DNA of 21,190 nt from Reclinomonas americana ATCC 50394 (GCA_048213135.1 PS015116.1:1-21190), one strand, 5' to 3'. Shown: positions 10,303 to 19,193, counted from the first letter of the stretch. Notes: generated from the letters alone by a model not told the origin. Made by a program: numbers and translations.

Positions 10303-13027
10303 TTACAGCTCCTCCAAGGCGCGCACCAGCTCCTCCAACTCCATCGGTTCTCCCAGTGCACTCGCCTGCAGTCCATCAGTGAAGCGCTCCATCAGCTGCT
10401 GCGCGTGCTCCAGCGTGTCGACGCGGTGCACGAGAATGCTCTCGTCGGTCAGCGGTTCCTCGTACGTGTGGCCCTCGGCCTCGTGGAAGCGATAGTCGGG
10501 CACGAAGCGCAGTGGGATGTTGTTGGAGGCGAACCAGAAGGGCAGTGTGCAGTCGTCGTGTCCGCTGCGCTCGTCGAGTGGGGTGGTGGCCTGCGCCAGC
10601 CACTCGACGAGATCCCACGAGAGGAAGAGGCCCCAGCCGAGCACGTACTCGTAGACCATGTCGTTGCGCACGGCCGTGCCGTGGCCGCCCCACAGCAGGC
10701 GCCGTGAGGGCAGCTCGGCCAGGGCACGCTCCAGGGCTACAGTGCGCAGGAAAATGTCGGGATCGCACTTGGCCACCACGCGAATGTTGGAGCCGCGGTA
10801 CTGCTCGGCCACCGCTGCGAACCAATCAAAGATCTTGCCCGAGTTCACATTCTCGACAATGTCGAGGAAGAACAGGCTGCTGCCGGCGTACGTCTCGTAC
10901 TCGTCGTGAAGGGCGCGGGCCGTCGACTGCGACATTGGCCGTGCCATCACAAACACGATTTGCACAGTGCCGCGGGGATTCTCCGTCGGGTGGTACACGT
11001 TGGAGTAGCGCGCCCATGTCGCGCGAATCGTCGCTCGGCGCACCGTGTCGCTGGCCACTGAAAACACGCCAAGCAGCACGTGCACGTTGGGGCCGGCGGC
11101 GGGTGGCGGGTGTTGGCGCAGGAAGTCGAGTTGCGCATCGCGAAAGAGCGCGTCCTCCATTGGCACCGTCTCGCGCTTGTTCTTCCAGATGGCCACGTCG
11201 GAGATGCACGGCACCACGTAGTGGTGCGACAGCGAGTAATACGGCGCGTGCAGTCGCCACGGATGCCAGCCGGCCAGGCCAGCGGGGTCGGCGGGGTCCG
11301 GTTGCGTGGGGGGCGGTGGATTCGGGGCCACGCGCGCCAGGTGGGGCGGGAGGGGTGGGACGGGGGAGCCGGGCGGGTCGTTCTGGGAAAGGGGGGTGAG
11401 AGGGAAGGGAGGGAGGGCGGGTGGGTGGATGGATTGAGGACAAACCCAGAAGAAGCTGGAAATGATCTGGTGGTGGGGAAGGGATGAGTGTGGGAGAAGG
11501 TGTGGGTGGGAAGGAATGGAAGGGAAGCTCACCTCCGGCTGGTTGTGCACCTTCTCCGATCCCAAATCAAAGTAGATCATGTGATTGGCGTTGAGGGTCC
11601 ACCAGGCTGACAGGTTGCGAGGGGGGGCGCCGGCTGCGGGAAGGGGGGAGGGGAATGAGGAAAGGGGACAAATGGGGAAGGGAGATGAGGAAGGGAAAGG
11701 GAGAAGGAAAGAAGGTTATGGAAGAGGAAAGAAAAAGAGAGATGTGGAAACGAGACGGAGGTGAGAGAGCAAGACGGAAAACGAGGACAGGCCCTTGATC
11801 ATTGACATTCAACGCATGGGAGCAGCGCAACGAACGAAGAGGATGGAGACGATTGAGATGGCGAGAGATGGCGAGCACAGACAGGCGATGCATGCAAAGC
11901 AATGAGGCCATTGAGATGAATGAGACTGAGAGACACAAGATAGGGAGAGAGAGAGCTGTGGAGGAGGAGAGCACAACAGATGACGATCGCAGGGACGGAG
12001 ACATGCAAAGGAGAGCGAATATAGGTATGTCGGGGAATAGAAAAAACAGCCAAGCGTTCAACGTGGAGACGCATGAAGGAAGAGAACGAGAGGCAGAGAG
12101 AAAGAGTGAGACATCAGAGAGACAAAAGTGCAGAAGATTTGAAGTGGCGAGAAGAGAGCTAACATCCTCTTCTGTATCTGCCTTCTCTCTAATTCGCAAC
12201 ATAATCTCCGCATATCCATGTACCCGGGTCGCGCAATCAGCGGAACACCATTCGGCTCCTCCGGCACACGCACAATGAGCAGATAGCCCTTGGTGAGGTA
12301 TTCGGTGTCGGCCAAATCGGGATCGGGTTCAGCAGGTGGCTGGGGTGGAGACGGGAGGGTGAGCGAAAAGTGGAGAAGTTAGGAGAGAGAGAGAGGAGGG
12401 ATGCAAACCTCGGGAACATTCTCAGCCAGCTGGTCGACAATGGCGCGAGTGATGGCGCGCTCAAACTCGAGAGAGATCTCCATGCGAGTGGCGAAGTCGT
12501 GGGCTGCGCGAGAAGAGGGGAAGTGAGGAAATGGATGCGGAATGAGGAAAGGCAAAGCGAGGGGAGAGGAAGAGAGCAGAACAGGGGGAAAGGGGAGAAT
12601 GAAGAGGACAGCAGAGGATGAGAAGAATGAAGAGCGAGAGGCGACAGAGGACAGAGAAAGAAAGAGCTGCCAGTGACAACAAGAAGAGAAGCAGCAAAAG
12701 CAAGAGGAAGAGGCCCGGAAGACTGGGAGGAAAGATAAGACTTGCTTGTGCCAGTGACATGAGGACGCGGAAAGATGTGGAACAGAAAGGAGGAAGAGGA
12801 AGACACGCAATAGAGAAGGAGAAGAGCGAAAGAGGTGATAAGAGTGAGACGTAGTGGCCGTGAGTAAGAGGAGCAAGCAGTTTATGAGAGGCGAGAGGCA
12901 GAGAGAGGCAGAGAGAGGCAGTGAAGAAGAGAATGCACACCTCTCTCTTCCCCTCTCTCCCCTTCCCTCCAAGCAGTGAGAGATATGACAGAGGGAGAGG
13001 AAGAACAGAATGCAAACCTCTCTCTCG

Positions 13028-13064
<37 letters not shown>

Positions 13065-13340
13065 CACCAACTTGACTTGCATCACTCCCATCGCGCATCA
13101 CATGCACAACATGTGACTTTCCGCCTGCAAACAAGCCGACTCTCCTTCTCTGCACGCACACACGCACACACACACACAACACATACACACACACACACAC
13201 AGATATGTGAGTGACCTCCCTCCTTCTCTCTCTGCGTGAGAGCAGTGTGCAGTCACCTCTATGTCACTGCAGTGAGAGAGCGTGCATTGCAGCACACAGA
13301 GGAGGAGAAATGCGCATGTGAGCGCACTGACTCCTCGCAT
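10303..13340 (-). CDS. GT2: tandem paralogue of GT1, GT31-like beta-1,3-glycosyltransferase
   Basis: Same predicted role and layout as GT1. Exons: 13340-13257, 13149-13068, 12503-12409, 12339-12201, 11633-11533, 11382-10303, giving 526 aa, TAA stop, phases consistent. The start is an ATG with a hydrophobic segment (CAFLLLCVLQC). Exons 3 and 5 are the same length as in GT1 (95 and 101 nt), and intron phases are identical. The shared N-terminal region reads LFAGGK, VMRDGSDASQV, DFATRMEI, TRAIVDQLAENVPE, ADTEYLTKGYLL, VPLIARPG and LSAWWTL. The catalytic part shows a textbook GT31 RRATIRATWARY, KCDPDIFLR (DPD 374-376), LGWGLFLSWDLV and GHDDCTLPF. Compared with GT1 it has a longer Pro-rich linker (about 170-205) and an extra C-terminal helix-like tail (ELEELVRALEEL). 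Donors include GTGACT, GTTTGC and GTTGCG. Confidence 0.89.
11634..12200 (-). other. GT2 intron 4 (567 nt) with GTTGCG donor
   Basis: The intron starts TTAT|GTTGCGAATT and ends CCGCAG|CCGG. It sits at exactly the same codon and phase as GT1 intron 4, which starts TTGA|GTTGCGTAAC. The interior is C/T-rich on the sense strand, with no gene visible. Confidence 0.82.
12504..13067 (-). other. GT2 intron 2 (564 nt): GA run at the donor, CT runs to the acceptor
   Basis: The sense strand begins GTGAGAGAGAG with long (GA)n corresponding to CT at 13021-13067. It then turns C/T-rich toward the acceptor CGCGCAG at 12504. The two halves are roughly complementary. I see no gene in it. Confidence 0.8.
13156..13201. 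repeat. (AC)n microsatellite in GT2 intron 1
   Basis: Imperfect CA dinucleotide runs form a (GT)n-rich sense-strand sequence before the acceptor GCGTGCAG at 13150. Confidence 0.85.
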
Positions 13341-13755
13341 GAGAAAACCAATGTGAAGGAGGACACATGCATGCCAAACATGACAAATGTTCCGAAGTTT
13401 GGTGCGCTGAAGCTCTTGATAGCAAGCCGAGGCTTTTCTCTCAAGGGAAAGTGCCAGGTATAGCAGGGAAAACCACCTTGCAGATTTTTCGAATTCGAAT
13501 GGTCCTGTGCAACATTGTTCACTTAGAATTCAGTTCAAGAGCTGTCGAACCACATCCACAACACCAGTCTTGAGGGCAGCGGCAGGGTATCTTGTGTGTG
13601 ATTCGCTCTCGATCTTCGAGCTATGAGAACTGCAATGGAGATCTGCATCGCATAAAGCATACGAACGTCAAAGTTTCTTGCCGACGTCTACTGGGACTGT
13701 CATACCAGAGGCACAGCTTTCTGTGCAGGAGACACCGCCAATCAAGCACACTCGC
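13341..13755. other. Intergenic: GT2 upstream region and GTPase 3' end
   Basis: I see no gene in it. Open frames on both strands are short and lack the coding base bias of the neighbours. TTTTTCGAATTCGAATGG at about 13486-13503 contains a small palindrome (ATTCGAAT, and TTCGAATTCGAA overall). Confidence 0.5.
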
Positions 13756-15670
13756 CTATCCCGAGTTGATAATGCGCTCGTTGTTTGAGTGCAGGAAGCT
13801 GTCTGAGCACGCGTTCGCCACCTCCACGGTCACCACTCGTTCCCTGGCGCCCAGCTTGGAATTCTCGATGCGCTCCACCTCATGCACTGCTGGCGAGGCG
13901 AACAGGCGACCAACCGTGTGTCCGTGCTCCCACAATACTGCTGCCTGCCGTGCTTCCCTCACAACCCACGTGCCTTCTATCTTCCTCAACAAACCCACCC
14001 TTCACTCTTCTCTTCCACGTGCTACATAATTTGCCTCTCGCCCTTCATCCCCTCCTGATCACCCTCATCCTGCTCCGGTCTCGCCGCGTGAACCTCGGCA
14101 TCCACCACCGCTGCATGCTCCTCCAGCTCATCGACAAACCTCTCCTGCACATGCACCACCGGCTGCTGCTGCTCCTCCCCTTGCTTCTTCGTCTCCGCCG
14201 GTTGCAGCTTGCGCACAAACAACGTGTCGACATCGGTTACCTCCGCCGCCTCCTCGTCCTCGTCGGCCTCGTCCACTTCGTCGGCGTGGGCCAGCAGCGA
14301 CGAGTTCGGCGTCCCGGCGGCAGCGGGCTTGTACACCAGAGTCGGTCGGCTGCGCACGGTCTCCAACCGCGGCGCCGCCTGCTCCTGCGCCTGATACCGC
14401 TCGCGCAAATGCTCATGCGTCTCATCTCGATGATGGTGGCGATGGTGCTCGCGCTGGTGATGATGATGATGATGATGGTCGTGGCCGTCTGCTGGAGCCG
14501 CCGACTGGTGGAAGCCGGCAAACGAGTCAAAGGCGCTGTGGCGCTCGGTGACCACAACGGTACCCGCTCGCTGCGCTCCCTGCAGACTGCTGCGCCGTCG
14601 CTTGAGAAAGTGGCTCATGTTGGCCGGCGACATGGCCTCGTAGCACGCCAGATGTTCGTCCATGAACGGGTGCACGCGTTTTGAGCGAGATCTGCGAGGC
14701 CATGAAGATTAAACGCCGAGCAGAAGTCGGATGGCCGAAAAAGAACGCAACGCTCGACAGGCCATCGACACCGCCACCTCCACGGCCAAGTGGCTGTTGA
14801 ATCGCTCGTCCAGAGCGCACTCCAAGAACGGCGCCATGAGCGCGTCGGCAAAATCCTATTCACAAGATGATTCAGGAATGGCAGAGGACCATCTCCCAAG
14901 AGAACACGCACAAACCATGCCCTCTTCCACAGACACGGCACGCGCTTGTTCGCCTTCGTCACGGACAACGTCGAGCTTGTTTCCAATGACCACGTACCGT
15001 CCACCAGCGCCACCAAGCAGGAGATCGAGGTCGGTGGCGATCTGTAAGCATCACACGACCATGTCAGGACCAGAGACAGACTCAACCCACAATGATCACC
15101 GCGCACCTTGTCGACAATGGCAAACGAGTGGCGATTGGTGATGCTGTACATCAACACAAAGGCCATGTCGGGGCGGAAAGTGATGGTATTGGCACGCAGG
15201 CGCGCCTGCAGATAGTCGCTGTACGAGGCCGTGTCCAACCTTGTCGGCGTCCCCCACCACTCAGCAAACTCTCAATGGCAGTCAACTCTACTCCAGCAAA
15301 CACACACACGCACCAATCCACCGACAGATCCATGTTGTGTGTGTTGAGATAGCCCTCCTACACATCGGGTCAGAGAGACCACGCGTTCAGATTCGAGCAT
15401 CGCAAAAAAAACTCAACTCGGTAGGCGATCGGCTCCAGCTTGTCGATCGTCGACATGGTACCACTGGTGACCAGCATGCCCGACATGCGCTGCGCCACCA
15501 CCCACACAAGATCAGCACAGTTGTCTTGAAATGAAGAAAAAATACAATCACAAAAATCAAAGACTCACCGCAAACTCTCGAGTCAGTGCGCTCTTGCCGA
15601 CATTGCGCTCGCCCAGAACGACCACTGTGACGGTCGGCTGCTCGGAGCAGCACGACGTGAGAGAACCCAT
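13756..15670 (-). CDS. Atypical Ras-like small GTPase with acylation-type N-terminus and His-rich tail
   Basis: Guanine-nucleotide switch, probably at a membrane. Exons: 15670-15569, 15489-15380, 15239-15107, 15041-14916, 14855-14752, then 14691 onward. Read without further splicing, the protein ends at TAG 14022-14024 (414 aa). A donor at 14062 (GTGATC) and acceptor at 13974 would add exon 13973-13756 (473 aa). I prefer this because that exon has clear coding bias. The start MGSLTSCC offers Gly2 for myristoylation and Cys7/Cys8 for palmitoylation. P-loop GERNVGKS is at 20-27, STID is a switch I candidate at 47-50, G3 is DTASYSDY (73-80), G4 is NKLD (136-139), and G5 is degenerate (ECAL, about 169). 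G3 has Ser in place of the invariant Gly and Tyr in place of the catalytic Gln. About 260-286 is His-rich, followed by acidic and charged segments. Introns 4 and 5 start GTTTGT and GTTGCG. Confidence 0.87.
14457..14478. repeat. ATG/ATC-type trinucleotide run coding the poly-His tract
   Basis: GATGATGATGATGATG on the plus strand reads as CAT codons on the minus strand and makes the longest His run of the GTPase tail. It stays in frame. Confidence 0.8.
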
Positions 15671-15808
15671 GGCGTGTGTGCTCAACACGCGCACAGCAAT
15701 CACAACAAAAAAGATTCTTCGGTCAGGCACCCGGAGAAACCCCACGCGTGGCGAAAGGAGAAATTCAATCTATTGAGATAAAGGGAGCGAGAGAAAGAGA
15801 GAGAGAGA
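15671..15808. promoter_or_regulatory. 138-bp space between gene C stop and GTPase start
   Basis: This space must hold the 3' end of gene C and the 5' region of the GTPase gene. It contains a GA run at 15789-15808. No defined element is recognised. Confidence 0.45.
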
Positions 15809-17257
15809 CTATGGGTTATTGTTGTTGTTGTTTTTGTTGTCGTTGCTGTTATCCTGATCCTTGCCGGTGCCGTCGGCAGGAGGTTGTGGCGGCGCATCCG
15901 GCACCTCAATGGCCGTGTCGGAGCCGACACCACCGGGACCGGGACCGTTGGGCCCGTACCGAATGAGGTGCACGTAGTCCCACATCTCCAGTCGCTTCTT
16001 GGGAATGTCTTCCCATTTGGGGGCGAACGACGGCAGCAGTCCGCGCGCCTCCAGCCACTTGTAGATGTGCTGGCGCCACACCGTGTGCAACTCCTGCACG
16101 CGGTGCGTGTCCTCGATGGGGTAGCGCGTCGGTACGTTGCCGGCGTGGTTGTGAATGCGAATGCCGCGGTGCGACACGGCTGCCTCGAACACGGCGTAGG
16201 TGCTGCCAAGGGAGAGAAGGGAGTAAGAAGAGAGAAGGGAGTAAGAGGGAGTAAGAGAAAAGGGAGTAAGAGAAAGGGAGTAAGAGCAAGAAAGGGAGTA
16301 AGAGGGAAGGGAGTACGAGAGGGAAGGGAGTAAGAGAGAAGGGAGTAAGAGAAAAGGGAGTAAGAGGGAAGGGAGTAAGAGAGAAGGGAGTAAGAGAAGG
16401 GAGTAAGAGAAAAGGGAGTAAGGGAGAAGAGAGTAAGAGAGAGAAGAGAGTAAGAGAAAAGGGAGTGAGAGAGAAGGGAGCAAGAGAGAGAAGGGAGTAA
16501 GAGAAAAGGGAGTAAGACAGAAGAGAAGGGAGTAAGAGAGAAGGAATCTTAATCATCTGACTTCAGTATCGCGGCAGGTTTCTGTCTTCTTGTCCCTCGC
16601 GAAAGAGAGGACACGAGGATGCGGGAAGTCCACAGAAAGCACAAGAAACACCAACTTCTGCGCTTTTCTCTCTTCCTCTCACACACTCTTTCGTTCTCAC
16701 TGTCTTGTCCCGCCTCTATTTGTGTTCATTTTCTGAGCTGTCCTCCCCGCATTCTCCTCGACCTCCCCTGGAGTGAGAGAGAAAGAAAGAAGAGAAATGA
16801 GTGAAAGAAATAGAGGACAAGATGCTACAGAGACAACATGAAGAGATAAACGCAAAGAGAGGCGAGCGACAGCCAGTTGGAGCGAGAGAACCGAAGAGAG
16901 ATATCTTTCTCTCCCTCGCACTTCTTTGAGTCCATTTTGTGCTTGTTCTCTCTGTAGACTTCTCGTCCTCTTTTACAATCACGCACATCTCTCTCCCTCT
17001 CTCGTTCTCACTGTCTGTGTTGCCAATCTTCGTGTTCATCGTCATCTCGTACTCTGTTAGACTTCCAGTTTAGCTTTCCCGTCACTCATCTCTCAGCGCT
17101 TCTCTCTCGCTCTTTCTCTCGTTCCGCCTTCATGTCTCTCACTCCGCACTCATCTTTCTCCTGTCTCTTGCCCCTCTTTGCGAACATCCTCTTCACGACC
17201 TCATTGTGAGCTTCTCACATTCTCCTCGTCGTCTTTCCTGTCGCCATCTCCCTCCCG

Positions 17258-17290
<33 letters not shown>

Positions 17291-17616
17291 ACTCTCTCTC
17301 ACACACTCTCTCTCCCGCTCACTGTCATTCTCCCTGTTGTATCGCCTCTCTTTTTTCGTTCATCTTCTGAGTATCCCCTCTCGCATTCTCCTTGTCATCC
17401 TCCGCCCTCCCTTCCCCCATCTCTCGCAACTCAAAGATCCACGGATCGCAATGGCCGTGCAAATAATGCACCGGGTAGTACACCATGTCGAACACCTCCA
17501 GATGCGTACGATGCGTGAGGTGGAACGTCGGGTAGCCGCTGCCGGAGGAGCTGGAGAAGGCGACCACGCCGAAATTCTTGAAGACGCGATTGTCGAGCAG
17601 CTCCTGAATGGCCAGT
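15809..17616 (-). CDS. Gene C: C-terminal part of a possible glycosyltransferase-like protein
   Basis: Two exons are visible: 17616-17431 (its 5' side runs into a gap) and 16202-15809, ending at TAG. The donor TTTGA|GTTGCG and acceptor TTGGCAG join in phase (GA + C = Asp), giving the continuous stretch GHCDPWIFDTYAVFEAAV. Earlier residues include LAIQELLDNRVFKNFG and FHLTHRTHLEVFD. Later ones include NHAGNVPTRYPIED and HTVWRQHIYKWLEARG. The end is a low-complexity Asp/Asn tail with six Asn before the final Pro. From memory, the order THLxxF, then GDPW-I/L-F, then a later N-x-x-GN...RY resembles a family of uncharacterised GT-A-like glycosyltransferases of protists. That is a weak inference. 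The reading frame and splicing are well supported, the function is not. The 1228-nt intron carries the minisatellite listed separately. Confidence 0.68.
16210..16550. repeat. Minisatellite, about 20 copies of GGGAGTAAGAGARAA-like unit
   Basis: The core GGGAGTAAGAG repeats with variable spacing of about 11-19 bp. It lies immediately upstream of the gene C acceptor on the sense strand, where it reads as alternating CTTACTCCC and TTCTCT, that is YUNAY-like plus pyrimidines. It has no spacers of constant length and is not a CRISPR array. Confidence 0.9.
16551..17430 (-). other. 5' part of the gene C intron, purine-rich on the sense strand
   Basis: On the plus strand this is CT-rich, with a long CT cluster at about 17256-17312. 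On the gene C sense strand it is GA-rich and complementary in kind to the pyrimidine-rich 3' part of the same intron. I see no gene. Confidence 0.65.
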
Positions 17617-17636
17617 NNNNNNNNNNNNNNNNNNNN
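17617..17636. other. 20-bp assembly gap (N)
   Basis: It truncates the gene C exon and hides its acceptor. The flanking plus-strand sequence is CGT/CGTC-rich. Confidence 0.98.
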
Positions 17637-17667
17637 ACGTACGTCGTCGTTCGTCGTCGTGTCGTGT

Positions 17668-17671
<4 letters not shown>

Positions 17672-17722
<51 letters not shown>
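17672..17722. repeat. (GA)n microsatellite
   Basis: Near-pure GA array. On the gene C sense strand it is a CT tract just upstream of the truncated exon, as expected near an acceptor. Confidence 0.9.
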
Positions 17723-17726
17723 TTCG

Positions 17727-17891
17727 ATGCGCCTGCTTGACGATCTCTTCGGTCTCACACCGCAACACAACAGCAACGGAGCTGTGTGGCATAATCAACG
17801 CCTGCTTGATGATCTCTTCAGTCTCACGCCACAGCACACCAGCAAGGGAGCTGAGTGGCATAATCAACGCCTGCTTGACGCAACACACTAG
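17727..17891 (+). CDS. Small ORF of 54 aa made of 23-residue repeats, coding status uncertain
   Basis: ATG at 17727 opens a frame of two full 23-residue repeats (unit RLLDDLF.LTPQH..., ending WHNQ) and a 7-residue remnant, then TAG. The two copies differ at eight bases. Five of these are third positions and four are synonymous in this frame, a hint of coding selection from a very small sample. The opposite strand is also open through the repeats. No family is recognised. It could instead be part of gene C's upstream intron. Confidence 0.25.
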   Translation: MRLLDDLFGLTPQHNSNGAVWHNQRLLDDLFSLTPQHTSKGAEWHNQRLLDATH

Positions 17892-17918
17892 CAACGGAGC
17901 TGTGTGACAACCTGCTTG
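17732..17918. repeat. 69-bp tandem repeat, 2.6 copies plus remnant
   Basis: Units begin CCTGCTTG at 17732, 17801 and 17870, with a further CCTGCTTG at 17911. The first two are 69 bp. The third is 41 bp after an internal deletion of about 28 bp. Confidence 0.88.
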
Positions 17919-18079
17919 TCAACGTGCAAAGACGCTCCTTCGCTCTTGCTCTCAAGAGACACCACAGGCAGTCGGTCTTCGTGACTCGAGCTCTCTATGT
18001 TGGAGAGTGAAGAGGAGGACTGGAAAGGAGAAGTCAGAGGAGGATGAGCGCAAGAGAAGGCGACAGAGGAGAGGGAGAG

Positions 18080-18428
18080 AGGGGTGACAGAGTTAACGCT
18101 CCCTGCGATTGAGGCACGGGAGGAGGGGCAGCGAATGAGGAAAGCAAGCAAGACACTTGCTACTTCTCTCTGCAGCTCGATCGCACACTTCTCTCTCTCT
18201 CTCTCTCTCGCGTGCGCACTGCTTGTGCGTCGCAAAGGAGTGAGCAGTGGCACAGTCAAACACTCACAGTTAGTGTGGCAAGTGTGGAGAGGGAAGGCGA
18301 CAGAGGTACGGGAGAGAGGAGTGACAGAGTCAACTGAGGCGCGGGAGGAGGAGGAAAGCAAGCAACACACTTGCTACCTCTCTCTGCAGCTCGATCGCAC
18401 ACTCTCTCTCTCTCTCTCTCTCTCTCTC
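18080..18428. repeat. Two diverged direct copies ending in CT runs, offset about 214-240 bp
   Basis: TGCTAC(T/C)TCTCTCTGCAG followed by CTCGATCGCACAC occurs at 18158 and 18372. Both copies are preceded by related GACAGAGT(T/C)AAC and GGGAGGAGG segments and followed by (CT)n. I see no convincing gene in 17920-18428. Confidence 0.7.
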
Positions 18429-19158
18429 NNNNNNNNNNNNNNNNNNNNNNNNNNNNNNNNNNNNNNNNNNNNNNNNNNNNNNNNNNNNNNNNNNNNNNNN
18501 NNNNNNNNNNNNNNNNNNNNNNNNNNNNNNNNNNNNNNNNNNNNNNNNNNNNNNNNNNNNNNNNNNNNNNNNNNNNNNNNNNNNNNNNNNNNNNNNNNNN
18601 NNNNNNNNNNNNNNNNNNNNNNNNNNNNNNNNNNNNNNNNNNNNNNNNNNNNNNNNNNNNNNNNNNNNNNNNNNNNNNNNNNNNNNNNNNNNNNNNNNNN
18701 NNNNNNNNNNNNNNNNNNNNNNNNNNNNNNNNNNNNNNNNNNNNNNNNNNNNNNNNNNNNNNNNNNNNNNNNNNNNNNNNNNNNNNNNNNNNNNNNNNNN
18801 NNNNNNNNNNNNNNNNNNNNNNNNNNNNNNNNNNNNNNNNNNNNNNNNNNNNNNNNNNNNNNNNNNNNNNNNNNNNNNNNNNNNNNNNNNNNNNNNNNNN
18901 NNNNNNNNNNNNNNNNNNNNNNNNNNNNNNNNNNNNNNNNNNNNNNNNNNNNNNNNNNNNNNNNNNNNNNNNNNNNNNNNNNNNNNNNNNNNNNNNNNNN
19001 NNNNNNNNNNNNNNNNNNNNNNNNNNNNNNNNNNNNNNNNNNNNNNNNNNNNNNNNNNNNNNNNNNNNNNNNNNNNNNNNNNNNNNNNNNNNNNNNNNNN
19101 NNNNNNNNNNNNNNNNNNNNNNNNNNNNNNNNNNNNNNNNNNNNNNNNNNNNNNNNNN
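18429..19158. other. 730-bp assembly gap (N)
   Basis: The gap is bounded by (CT)n on the left and (TTC)n on the right, so it probably failed assembly because of simple repeats. Confidence 0.98.
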
Positions 19159-19193
19159 TCTTCTTCTTCTTCTTCTTCTTCTTCTTCTTCTTC
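19159..19193. repeat. (TTC)n trinucleotide repeat
   Basis: About eleven TTC units adjoin the gap. The true array may extend into it. Confidence 0.92.

Noticed and set aside
13785-14684. A 299-codon plus-strand frame rich in Leu, Arg and Met
   Set aside because: It is the antisense of the GTPase tail. The Met run is the reverse of the His codons.
16210-16550. Regular repeats resembling a CRISPR array
   Set aside because: There are no unique spacers of constant length, and the locus lies inside a eukaryotic spliceosomal intron.
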